Part shown: positions 6,236 to 11,899 of the stretch, one piece after another
How positions within the stretch are numbered: position 1 is the first letter of the stretch
Layout: each line of letters begins with the position of its first letter
From: Oscillospiraceae bacterium
GTDB lineage: Bacteria; Bacillota; Clostridia; Oscillospirales; Ruminococcaceae
Assembly: GCA_017528675.1 (NCBI GenBank)
Contig: JAFXOO010000447.1
Location: forward strand, 1-13,878
DNA length: 13,878 bases
Direction of reading: 5' to 3'
Position numbers and translations under genes: made by a program
The notes under the pieces: generated by a model
Database searches by the model: none
What the model was told of the DNA's origin: nothing
What the model saw: the letters and a program-made list of their open reading frames with translations, nothing else

Positions 6236-7558
6236 TTACTTCTGCTTCCATCCGGGCACATAGCGGGGCGGTTCTTCCGATGCATTGGATGTATCTCGCC
6301 GACCTTTGCCCGAGGGCATTGGGAGGCAACTCGCCTGCGTCGGTGCTACCCGCCCATCCTCAATGATAACGCTGCACTCATCGCCGGTGCTGACTCTGGT
6401 TGCGATTGCCTGTAAACCGTTCGCTTCGAGCCATGCGCCGAAATCCGCAAGAGTCTGCATGTCCATCTGTTCGAGCTTATCGAGCAGGACGAAGCCGCAG
6501 TCCGGATTCAGGCAGCGGACGATTGCAGTTGCAACACGGAGCTGCTCCGAGCCGGACATGCAGTCCCATGCCTTGCCCTGATAGAGCAGCCTTCCGCACT
6601 CGACCGAAAGTCCCGGCAGAGGAAGGTTTGCGCCATTTAGCAGCTCACGCCGTGCCGTCCGGATGCATTCGATCTCGTTTGTGAGTGCCTCATATCGTCT
6701 GGAAAGCCCGTCCGCTTCCTGCTCTGCCTGCGCCTTTGCGATGTTGTCACGCACCTTGGCATTGACAGCGTCGATCTCAGCGATGCTCTGCTCGATCTCT
6801 GCCGTGGATTCGTCTTGCAGATCCTTGGCAGATTTCCGTGCCTGAGCAGCATCATACTCCGCTTTTGCCAGCACATGCTTTGCTTCCTCCAGTGCTGTTC
6901 TGGCTTTGACGACTGCATCCTCACAGGCAGCAAGCTGCGAACGCAAGCGCTGGTTCTCTGCGTTCCGGCGCAGGATCTCCTGCTGCTGAAGGATCAGCTC
7001 AGACGCTGTGACCGGCTGCTCCGGTACGCCCTGCCAGGACGGCAGCTCGGCTGCAAACTTCTTCTTCTGATCGGCGATCTGCCCGATGGCATGGCGCTGC
7101 TCATACAGGCGCTTTTCCTCCTGTTCCATCTGCATGAGCTGATCTCCCACGCCGATGATCTGCAGCAGCGTGTCTGCCTTCTCCCGGTCAGAAGCATTCA
7201 GAAATTTCGGCAGGTTCAGTGCCAGTTCCGAGATGAAGCTGTCGAGCAGCGTCTGGCCGGATTTGTTGCCCTGGGGGTCGATGACCTTGAGGGCGGCATT
7301 TTTGCCGGAGCGCTCGACTACAAGCCCGTTGGAGAGTGTGATCCTGATGTGCGGGTCGGTGTAGGCACCGTCCCTTGACGCATTGGTCGGCTTGAACTTG
7401 TTGCCGCCGACCGCCCAGCAGATGGCATCGAGGACAGATGTCTTGCCCTGGCCGTTGTTCCCGCCGAGGATGGTCAGACCGTTTGCAGACGGCTCCAGCG
7501 TGACCGCCTTGACCCGCTTGACATTCTCAACTTCGAGGGTGTTGATTTTTACTGGCAT
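6236..7558 (-). CDS. SMC/Rad50-like ATPase with coiled coil
   Basis: A 440-aa ABC-type ATPase of the RecF/Rad50/SMC N-domain kind. Walker A is GGNNGQGKTS (32-41). A coiled coil spans about 140-300 with a central non-helical break near WQGVPEQPV (about 175-183), suggesting two antiparallel arms. The ABC signature is MSGSEQLRVA (334-343). Walker B is CGFVLLDKLEQMD, where Lys replaces the Glu usual after the Asp. The natural end seems to be near VIIEDGRV (397-404); the last 36 residues derive largely from the dispersed repeat. Start ATG 7558 has GAAGGAGG 7 nt upstream and overlaps the previous gene by 10 nt. Rad50/SbcC proteins work with an Mre11/SbcD-type nuclease, but none is encoded in the window. 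It probably helps tether or process DNA ends. Confidence 0.85.
   Translation of the reverse strand: MPVKINTLEVENVKRVKAVTLEPSANGLTILGGNNGQGKTSVLDAICWAVGGNKFKPTNASRDGAYTDPHIRITLSNGLVVERSGKNAALKVIDPQGNKSGQTLLDSFISELALNLPKFLNASDREKADTLLQIIGVGDQLMQMEQEEKRLYEQRHAIGQIADQKKKFAAELPSWQGVPEQPVTASELILQQQEILRRNAENQRLRSQLAACEDAVVKARTALEEAKHVLAKAEYDAAQARKSAKDLQDESTAEIEQSIAEIDAVNAKVRDNIAKAQAEQEADGLSRRYEALTNEIECIRTARRELLNGANLPLPGLSVECGRLLYQGKAWDCMSGSEQLRVATAIVRCLNPDCGFVLLDKLEQMDMQTLADFGAWLEANGLQAIATRVSTGDECSVIIEDGRVAPTQASCLPMPSGKGRRDTSNASEEPPRYVPGWKQK
6295..6352 (+). repeat. Dispersed GC-rich in-gene repeat, copy A
   Basis: The plus strand reads CTCGCCGACCTTTGCCCGAG, then GGCATTGGGAGGCAACTCGCC, matching copy B almost base for base through CGCCGACCTTTGCC and GGCATTGGGAGG before drifting at the 3' end. 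It lies antisense in the SMC-like ATPase gene and encodes the tail beyond the last recognisable ATPase strand (residues about 402-421). Confidence 0.68.
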
Positions 7559-8994
7559 GAGGGTTCCTCCTTCGCTAACATATCATTCAGTTTGCTGTTG
7601 TACTCACGGAGCTTTTCCTTGGCTCTGCATGCAAAAAAGCGGAATTCGCTGCAATGATCATTGTCTTCCAGAAAGTCCATGAGATCATCCAGCGCATTGG
7701 CAACGGCATTGCTGATCGCAGCATACTCGCCACGCCTGCGCTCTCCGCCGTCACCGGGGAGCGCTGCCTGTACCATCGGACGTTCTGCAAGCTGTTTCTG
7801 TGCTTCGGTAAGTGCAGCGTTCGCAGCATCCCGCTCCTGCCGCAGGGCTTCAAGCTCCTCGGTGTTATCCACGACATCATGCTCGACCGGGCGTTCCTCC
7901 AGCTCTGTGATCCGCTGCTGCAGCGTGCCGATCTTTTCGATCAGTGTATCGGAGCGGCGCTTCCATCCGGATCGCACCTCTGAGATCTCCGCCTCTTTGC
8001 TCTCCATCGCCGCCTGGAACTGCTTCGTCTTTGCCTCCTTGTCCGCTTCGAGCTTGGCGATCTGCGCTTTCAGCTCCTTGACGGTGACGGATTCCACATC
8101 GACGGTTTCCTGCACGGCTTCACGGGTGGGTTCGTCGAGCTTGGCGAGGAGGGCGAGTTTGGTGACACCGATTTGTTCCACTCGAGTGGAAATTTCATCG
8201 GTCAGCACACTGGCAATTGACACATACTTGGCTGCCTGTGAATGCTTGATCCCGACCTCATTCTCCGTGTAATCCTCGAAATTCGCATACCCAAGCTCCT
8301 TATACAGCTTCCCGTCCCGCATCTCCTTCAAGCCCTTGCATACCTCATACAGCGACTGCTGCGCTGCCTGGGCGTTGGCAATGATCGAGCGTGTCAGGAC
8401 GACTGCCCGGGTGTAGTCCCCGGAGACGATGACGGTTGACTTGGTTTCTTCGATCATATCCGCTGCTTCACTTCCTTTCACTTTCCAGACCTTTGTGCAG
8501 TACCGTGTCTTCACGCTGTCATCCATGTCCTGCCTTGTGATCTCGTATATTTTCGGCGTATCGCCACGCAGATGGACAACATCACCCTCTGCATCCGTCA
8601 CAAGGAGGACGTCACCTTCTCCGTCCTCCTCCAGATCATCCTCCGGATACCACGAATCATTGACGATGACAAGCTGCCCGACCATCTGCGCCAGCTCATC
8701 AAACGTCGCTTCCTCGCCCCAGACATCCCGATCATAGTCGGTGAGATAGTCACCGGGCTTCAGCGGTTCCTGCGCCTCCGCCCGCCGGTTCTCCTCACAG
8801 ACCTCCTCCCGGTGCTTCGCCAGAGCGTCGCCGACCTCCTTTGTATGCTTCTGGCCGATCTCTCTGTGCAGCCACTCCGACTCAAACTGATACTTGTCAT
8901 ACAGCTCCGGGATCGTCCTGATCCCTGCCCTGCATACGGCATTGAACGCCCGCACGGACAGCCCTAAATCTGCGATTTCCACTTGACAAATCAC
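7549..8994 (-). CDS. RNAP alpha-CTD-like / DUF3102-like coiled-coil protein
   Basis: A 481-aa multidomain phage protein. Residues 6-60 resemble the C-terminal domain of RNA polymerase alpha: LGLSVRAFNAVCRAGIRTI matches the bacterial LDLSVRSYNCLKRAGINT pattern, and EIGQKHTKEV matches LGRKSLEEV. The DNA-contact positions equivalent to E. coli R265, N268, G296 and K298 are kept (R15, N18, G47, K49). Residues 80-150 are very acidic. Residues about 188-265 look like DUF3102 or a ParB-like HTH (LGYANFEDYTENEVGIKHSQAAKYV). Residues 305-405 are coiled coil, followed by a helical end. The start is uncertain: GTG 8994 begins the domain cleanly but sits 1-2 nt from AAAGGA, while GTG 8982 is 12-13 nt away. 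It likely binds DNA and may modulate transcription; the role is inference. Confidence 0.78.
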   Translation of the reverse strand: MICQVEIADLGLSVRAFNAVCRAGIRTIPELYDKYQFESEWLHREIGQKHTKEVGDALAKHREEVCEENRRAEAQEPLKPGDYLTDYDRDVWGEEATFDELAQMVGQLVIVNDSWYPEDDLEEDGEGDVLLVTDAEGDVVHLRGDTPKIYEITRQDMDDSVKTRYCTKVWKVKGSEAADMIEETKSTVIVSGDYTRAVVLTRSIIANAQAAQQSLYEVCKGLKEMRDGKLYKELGYANFEDYTENEVGIKHSQAAKYVSIASVLTDEISTRVEQIGVTKLALLAKLDEPTREAVQETVDVESVTVKELKAQIAKLEADKEAKTKQFQAAMESKEAEISEVRSGWKRRSDTLIEKIGTLQQRITELEERPVEHDVVDNTEELEALRQERDAANAALTEAQKQLAERPMVQAALPGDGGERRRGEYAAISNAVANALDDLMDFLEDNDHCSEFRFFACRAKEKLREYNSKLNDMLAKEEPSCQ

Positions 8995-9011
8995 GTCCTT
9001 TCTGATATGAT
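8983..9011 (+). promoter_or_regulatory. Consensus extended -10 promoter opposing the early operon
   Basis: TTGACA (8983-8988) and TATGAT (9006-9011) are separated by exactly 17 bp, and TGA directly before the -10 makes an extended -10 element. It lies on the plus strand across the start of the alpha-CTD-like gene, pointing against the operon. The likely transcription start is near 9018. Confidence 0.72.
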
Positions 9012-9017
9012 ATAGAT

Positions 9018-9069
9018 GTAGATTTTCTTGTGCGCCTTGGCCGGTTGTTCCGGCCAGGTGCTTTCTTTT
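9018..9069 (+). ncRNA. Putative small antisense RNA of about 50 nt
   Basis: Downstream of the strong plus-strand promoter lies a short non-coding stretch ending in an intrinsic terminator (9036-9069). The first ATG of the transcript region is followed at once by a stop, so no peptide is encoded. The predicted RNA is about 50 nt, with an unpaired 5' part rich in U and G (around GATTTTCTTGTGCG) before the hairpin. It is fully complementary to the leader between the 9068-9316 gene and the alpha-CTD-like gene. Predicted from promoter plus terminator; no expression evidence. Confidence 0.5.
9036..9069 (+). terminator. Intrinsic terminator of the small antisense RNA
   Basis: CTTGGCCGG (9036-9044) pairs with CCGGCCAGG (9050-9058) through 9 pairs, one of them G-U, around the loop TTGTT. 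TGCTTTCTTTT follows on the plus strand. On the minus strand the hairpin is followed by AAGGCGCAC, so it is not a terminator for the early operon. Confidence 0.65.
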
Positions 9070-9316
9070 ATATATTCTCCTCCATTAACTGCCGCAGCGT
9101 CGCCAGGAAGTCCCGCAGCTCCTGCTTTGCTTTCTCCAGCTCCGCCTGCCTGTGCTCGACGGCAAGCTCCAGCTCCTGCCGGTGCTTGTGCAGCGGTGTG
9201 ATATGATCCATCCAGTCGGATGTCCTCGGATGCTCGGCTTTTGCTTTCTCCGCCATCCGCTCGGCATGTTGCCGGTCGATCTCCTCACGCAGCCCTGCGT
9301 CTATTCGTTTAGCCAT
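9068..9316 (-). CDS. Small coiled-coil protein
   Basis: An 82-aa, highly charged and almost wholly helical protein (RQHAERMAEKAKAEH, later LELAVEHRQAELEKAKQEL). The start ATG 9316 has GGGAGG about 9 nt upstream and overlaps the preceding gene by 8 nt. No family recognised. It is the last small gene before the intergenic segment carrying the opposing small RNA, whose terminator tail reaches this gene's stop codon. Confidence 0.7.
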   Translation of the reverse strand: MAKRIDAGLREEIDRQHAERMAEKAKAEHPRTSDWMDHITPLHKHRQELELAVEHRQAELEKAKQELRDFLATLRQLMEENI

Positions 9317-9497
9317 TTCTCAGCACCTCCCGCAGCATCTCCAGCTCCCGGATCACGGCGCTGCACTTCCGGCATTCTGCCAGATGTCCAAGACGCCGCT
9401 GCTCACTCACGGATGCCGCTGCACTGTTGTAGCGTCCCTCGGCACGTTTTAGCTCCGCCCGCCAGTAGCTCAGGCGGGATTCGATATAGGCATCCAT
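9309..9497 (-). CDS. Small helical protein with a Cys pair
   Basis: A 62-aa ORF (MDAYIESRLSYWRAELKRAE at its N-terminus) containing HLAECRKC, where a His and two Cys could hold a metal; this is suggestive only. ATG 9497 shares a base with the upstream stop (TGATG), and GTG 9500 is the alternative start; GGAGG lies 7-10 nt upstream. The coupling and the good ribosome binding site support a real gene. Function unknown. Confidence 0.65.
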   Translation of the reverse strand: MDAYIESRLSYWRAELKRAEGRYNSAAASVSEQRRLGHLAECRKCSAVIRELEMLREVLRNG

Positions 9498-9757
9498 CAC
9501 ACCACATCCTCCAGTCTCTCGATGCGCTCAAACCACACAGCACGCTGGAAGGTCTCGTTGCGCTGCTCCTGCATGAGCTTGGCGATGGCACACATCTCCG
9601 CCCAGCGTCTGCGCTGTGCCTCCCTGGCAGCCCAAGCTGCTCTCCTGCGGTTGTTCCGTGCTTCGACCAGCACCAGGATGGCGACGATCGCCAGTATAGC
9701 CGCTGTGATATAGGCCAGCACCGTGAAAATTGATGCCAAAAAACTAACCAGTGTCAT
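9497..9757 (-). CDS. Small membrane protein, one N-terminal TM segment
   Basis: An 86-aa protein with a hydrophobic stretch from about residue 3 to 31 (VSFLASIFTVLAYITAAILA, then IVAILVLV), followed by a strongly basic helix (RNNRRRAAWAAREAQRRRW) that should stay in the cytoplasm. I chose ATG 9757 because AAAGGAG lies 7 nt upstream; the frame is open to 9784, but that start has no comparable site. Possible roles for small phage early membrane proteins include exclusion or host membrane modification; nothing here decides between them. Confidence 0.7.
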   Translation of the reverse strand: MTLVSFLASIFTVLAYITAAILAIVAILVLVEARNNRRRAAWAAREAQRRRWAEMCAIAKLMQEQRNETFQRAVWFERIERLEDVV

Positions 9758-9770
9758 ACGCTTTCTCCTT

Positions 9771-10136
9771 TCATCGCAGCTCATCCCGCACCCGCTTCTG
9801 CACCAGGCTGAAGAGGCTCGGGCTGAGCATGTCCTTCAGTACTTTCTCATAGGCTGTCTCGATGGTCTCCAGCTCGTCGGTAAGGTCCCGGATGGTCTCG
9901 GCCATCTTCATGCGGGTTTTCCTCGCCTTGGGCGTTGCGCCCTCGCCCAGCTCGATCAGCCGGGCATTGGCTGCACGCTGGATTCGCTCGGCCAGACCGT
10001 CCTCGTTGAACTTGTATGCTGCGCAGAACTGCGCCTGGCTCTCCCACCGCTCATCCATGTACTCCCGCTCGATCTCCTCGTAGAGGATCGCATCCGGGAA
10101 GATGTCGGTGTGAAGCTGGAATTCACTCAGCAGCAT
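9771..10136 (-). CDS. Phage early protein of unknown function
   Basis: A 121-aa acidic, helical protein. Its start is best placed at ATG 10136, 8 nt after GGAGG; the GTG at 10145 abuts that site. The sequence has an N-terminal stretch FQLHTDIFPDAILYEEIERE and a C-terminal helix LTDELETIETAYEKVLKDML. It overlaps the previous gene by 14 nt, and its stop lies just before the ribosome binding site of the membrane protein. No family recognised. Confidence 0.68.
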   Translation of the reverse strand: MLLSEFQLHTDIFPDAILYEEIEREYMDERWESQAQFCAAYKFNEDGLAERIQRAANARLIELGEGATPKARKTRMKMAETIRDLTDELETIETAYEKVLKDMLSPSLFSLVQKRVRDELR

Positions 10137-10371
10137 GGTTGCCACCTCCGAGGATGGTATGTGCGACCTTCATGCGCAGCTCCGTCTCCAGCTCGTCCGG
10201 AAGATCGGACAGTGCATGTATCAGCAGCGACAGTACGTTCCCGCCGCCCCCGACGATATTCGACAGTGAGTGCTCGTCCTCGTAGCCGATCAGCAGCACG
10301 AATGCCTCTGCACCCTTGGTATTTTCCGCTGCTTCGAGCAGCTCCTCCTTGATCTTCTTTTCGATGTTCAT
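10123..10371 (-). CDS. Phage early protein of unknown function
   Basis: An 82-aa protein beginning MNIEKKIKEELLEAAENTKG, with a hydrophobic strand FVLLIGYEDEH, a Gly-rich loop GGGGNVLSLLIHAL and another GGGNH near the end. ATG 10371 overlaps the preceding stop as ATGA and has AAGGAGGAGG just upstream. Possibly a small globular alpha/beta protein; I do not recognise it. Confidence 0.68.
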   Translation of the reverse strand: MNIEKKIKEELLEAAENTKGAEAFVLLIGYEDEHSLSNIVGGGGNVLSLLIHALSDLPDELETELRMKVAHTILGGGNHAAE

Positions 10372-10772
10372 GTGTCCTCCTCCTTGTCGAACATTTCACG
10401 CATCAGCATGAGCGCGGTGAGGTCTTTGAGGATCTCAACGGCGGACTTGTCGCATGCTGCTGCTATCTGCTCGATGATCGCACACACCAGGTCAAGCTGT
10501 TTGCCCACGAGCCCATAGCACGAAAGGACTTGTCCGGATGCTCCTGCATCATCGAACACTTCCATCGCCATCACGAACGTCTTGCCGTGCTTCACGGCGA
10601 GCTCGTGAAGCACCTTGATGGCAGCTTCCAGCTCGGCGGGCATCTTGTGTTCCTCGGGTGCTTCCTGGGTTGCTTTTGCTTCTTCTTCGATTTCCTCGAT
10701 CTTGCCGACGACGGCCTGGAGCGCTTTCAGCAGCTCGAGCTTCTTGGATTCCGGGATGTTCTTCATGTTCAT
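10368..10772 (-). CDS. Phage early protein of unknown function, acidic and helical
   Basis: A 134-aa protein starting MNMKNIPESKKLELLKALQA. The N-terminal third is a charged helix with an acidic run (KIEEIEEEAKATQEAPEEHK). The C-terminal two thirds look globular and helical (AAIKVLHELAVKHGKTFVMA, later YGLVGKQLDLVCAIIEQI). I chose ATG 10772 over the open extension to 10829 because AGGCAGGA precedes it and the extension would overlap the upstream gene. Its first 15 bases are identical to those of the neighbouring gene at 10984. Confidence 0.68.
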   Translation of the reverse strand: MNMKNIPESKKLELLKALQAVVGKIEEIEEEAKATQEAPEEHKMPAELEAAIKVLHELAVKHGKTFVMAMEVFDDAGASGQVLSCYGLVGKQLDLVCAIIEQIAAACDKSAVEILKDLTALMLMREMFDKEEDT

Positions 10773-10789
10773 TGTAGTTCCTGCCTTTC

Positions 10790-10984
10790 TTACTTTGTGG
10801 ATTTCTTCAGCTCTGTGATCATCCCGCACACCTCATCGAGCTTTGCGATCAAGTCACGGAGCTCGTCGATCTCGCCGTTCGTGATATAGTCGCCAACCTC
10901 GTGGCATGTGCGGCAGAGCCGGTCTTCGAGAGACTGCTCCATCAGATCCAGTTGTTCGAGCTGGGTCAGGTTCTTCATGTTCAT
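10790..10984 (-). CDS. Small helical protein with CxxCH
   Basis: A 64-aa protein starting MNMKNLTQLEQLDLMEQSL, with LCRTCHEV in the middle and a charged C-terminal helix ending LKKSTK. ATG 10984 has GGAGGAG upstream and overlaps the stop of the 49-aa gene before it (ATGA). CxxCH alone is too little to call a metal or heme site in a short cytoplasmic phage protein. Function unknown. Confidence 0.65.
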   Translation of the reverse strand: MNMKNLTQLEQLDLMEQSLEDRLCRTCHEVGDYITNGEIDELRDLIAKLDEVCGMITELKKSTK

Positions 10985-11130
10985 GTGGTCTCCTCCTTAT
11001 CTGATTCTGTGATCTCGGGATGCGCCTTGATGTAGCCCTCGATCAGGCGGGCAAGCTGGGATGCTTTCAGCGGTCCGGGCTTTGTCTGCTGTTCGAGGAT
11101 GCAGATGGTCATGCTTTTGGTGTCATTCAT
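10981..11130 (-). CDS. 49-aa early protein
   Basis: A short ORF reading MNDTKSMTICILEQQTKPGP, then LKASQLARLIEGYIKAHPEI and a charged end. ATG 11130 lies about 9 nt after AAAGGAG and overlaps the upstream stop as ATGA; its own stop overlaps the next start the same way. The chain of couplings and good ribosome binding sites supports coding despite the length. Function unknown. Confidence 0.65.
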   Translation of the reverse strand: MNDTKSMTICILEQQTKPGPLKASQLARLIEGYIKAHPEITESDKEETT

Positions 11131-11276
11131 GATGATTCTCCTTTCTTGGATTCCGGCGTGGTCTGCTGCTTGATCAGGATCATGGTCAGATCAATGATCG
11201 AGCGGAACAGCGCCATGCTCGCAGCGTCCAGCTCGTGGTATTCCTGCTGGAATGTCTGGATTTCGCTTTTTTCCAT
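11127..11276 (-). CDS. 49-aa early protein, first gene of the early operon
   Basis: This ORF reads MEKSEIQTFQQEYHELDAAS, then MALFRSIIDLTMILIKQQTT, then PESKKGESS. The start ATG 11276 has GAAAGGAGG 7 nt upstream. It is the first gene of the tightly coupled leftward block. Its middle (residues about 21-36) is amphipathic to hydrophobic but too short to be a confident membrane segment. Its last codons contain the AAAGGAG that serves the next gene. Function unknown. Confidence 0.65.
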   Translation of the reverse strand: MEKSEIQTFQQEYHELDAASMALFRSIIDLTMILIKQQTTPESKKGESS

Positions 11277-11324
11277 GTGGATTCCTCCTTTCTCAGCTTT
11301 TTTCTTTGCAGAAAAAGATGCTTA

Positions 11325-11354
11325 TTGACTTTTTCTGTTCCTTCCTGCTATAAT
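11325..11354 (+). promoter_or_regulatory. Promoter of the 11379 gene
   Basis: TTGACT (11325-11330), an 18-bp spacer and TATAAT (11349-11354), with TGC directly before the -10 giving an extended -10. The expected start near 11361 leaves a short leader with AGGAAGGGGG before the ATG. Clear by eye. Confidence 0.75.
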
Positions 11355-11367
11355 GAGAGCAGGAAGG
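11340..11367. promoter_or_regulatory. Operator-like 10-bp dyad around the -10 box
   Basis: CCTTCCTGCT (11340-11349) and AGCAGGAAGG (11358-11367) are a perfect inverted repeat with an 8-bp spacer holding the -10 box. Because transcription should begin near 11361, the left arm is not in the RNA. A DNA-level operator is therefore more likely than an mRNA hairpin. It lacks the GTAC core of the sites near the repressor, so a different regulator is implied. Confidence 0.55.
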
Positions 11368-11378
11368 GGGTGAAAAAT

Positions 11379-11705
11379 ATGATGTTCCGTGATTTGGATC
11401 CTATTGCTCAGGCTGAATTTGATCGGCAGATCGAACGCGATAACATGCTGTACGACATCCAGCAGAATACATCTGACACTGCAAAGCAGCTTGCCGAAGC
11501 AAATACCCGGATAGACATTCTGAAAGAACAGCTCGATGCAGCAAACAATGAACTCCATAAAACTCGCGCGGAGTGCGATGCTGTCAACAGACAGTTTGAA
11601 GAGCACCGCAAGGATCTGACAAATCGAAGTAACGAATCAACGTTTATGTCGGTCGCTGCCATTGTGATCGCTTTGATCAGCCTGCTTGTCGCTTATTTCA
11701 AGTGA
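11379..11705 (+). CDS. Coiled-coil protein with C-terminal membrane anchor
   Basis: A 108-aa protein. Residues about 5-30 are charged, about 30-80 form a coiled coil (TAKQLAEANTRIDILKEQLD, then AANNELHKTRAECDAV), and about 88-106 are a transmembrane segment (STFMSVAAIVIALISLLVAY). It should therefore sit on the inner face of the membrane, held by its tail. ATG 11379 follows GGGGG(T)G by about 8 nt; ATG 11382 is the alternative. It has its own strong promoter opposite to the early operon, suggesting expression in the lysogen. Its last 69 bases overlap the convergent gene 11637-11837. Membrane-anchored lysogenic proteins are often exclusion or immunity factors, but nothing here proves that. Confidence 0.75.
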   Translation: MMFRDLDPIAQAEFDRQIERDNMLYDIQQNTSDTAKQLAEANTRIDILKEQLDAANNELHKTRAECDAVNRQFEEHRKDLTNRSNESTFMSVAAIVIALISLLVAYFK

Positions 11706-11837
11706 TTTGCCATATTTCTTGTCCAGATTCTTCAGGCTTTTGCGTCTGATCAGCGACACGCACAAAGAACAGACGCTGAATCCTAAACTGAACGAGCTCA
11801 GACTGATGGAGAACAGCTTCCACGCACTTACAAACAT
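11637..11837 (-). CDS. Small membrane protein overlapping convergently
   Basis: A 66-aa ORF with a hydrophobic N-terminal segment (WKLFSISLSSFSLGFSVCSL, then CVSLI) followed by a basic, then polar tail (RRKSLKNLDKKYGKSLE and beyond). ATG 11837 is supported by GGGAGGTGAG about 8 nt upstream, much better than the open extension to 11903. Its last 22 codons are antisense to the transmembrane codons of the 11379 gene. A possible promoter lies at 11872-11899, and the leftward switch promoter could also transcribe it. Function unknown; it could be a toxin-like or holin-like peptide or an early membrane protein. Confidence 0.6.
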   Translation of the reverse strand: MFVSAWKLFSISLSSFSLGFSVCSLCVSLIRRKSLKNLDKKYGKSLEISDKQADQSDHNGSDRHKR

Positions 11838-11871
11838 TCTTCTCACCTCCCGTGTCGTTTCATGAGAAAAT

Positions 11872-11899
11872 ACTATAAAGGATGTGTTATGCATGTTAA
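11872..11899 (-). promoter_or_regulatory. Possible leftward promoter for the 11637-11837 gene
   Basis: On the minus strand TTAACA (11899-11894) and TATAGT (11877-11872) are spaced by 16 bp, with the small membrane protein start about 35 bp downstream of the -10. It overlaps the start of the GIY-YIG gene. Moderate match only. Confidence 0.35.

Noticed and set aside
5445..6263. Plus-strand open frame of 272 codons
   Set aside because: Antisense to the Sak4-like gene, no ribosome binding site, composition is that of a shadow frame.
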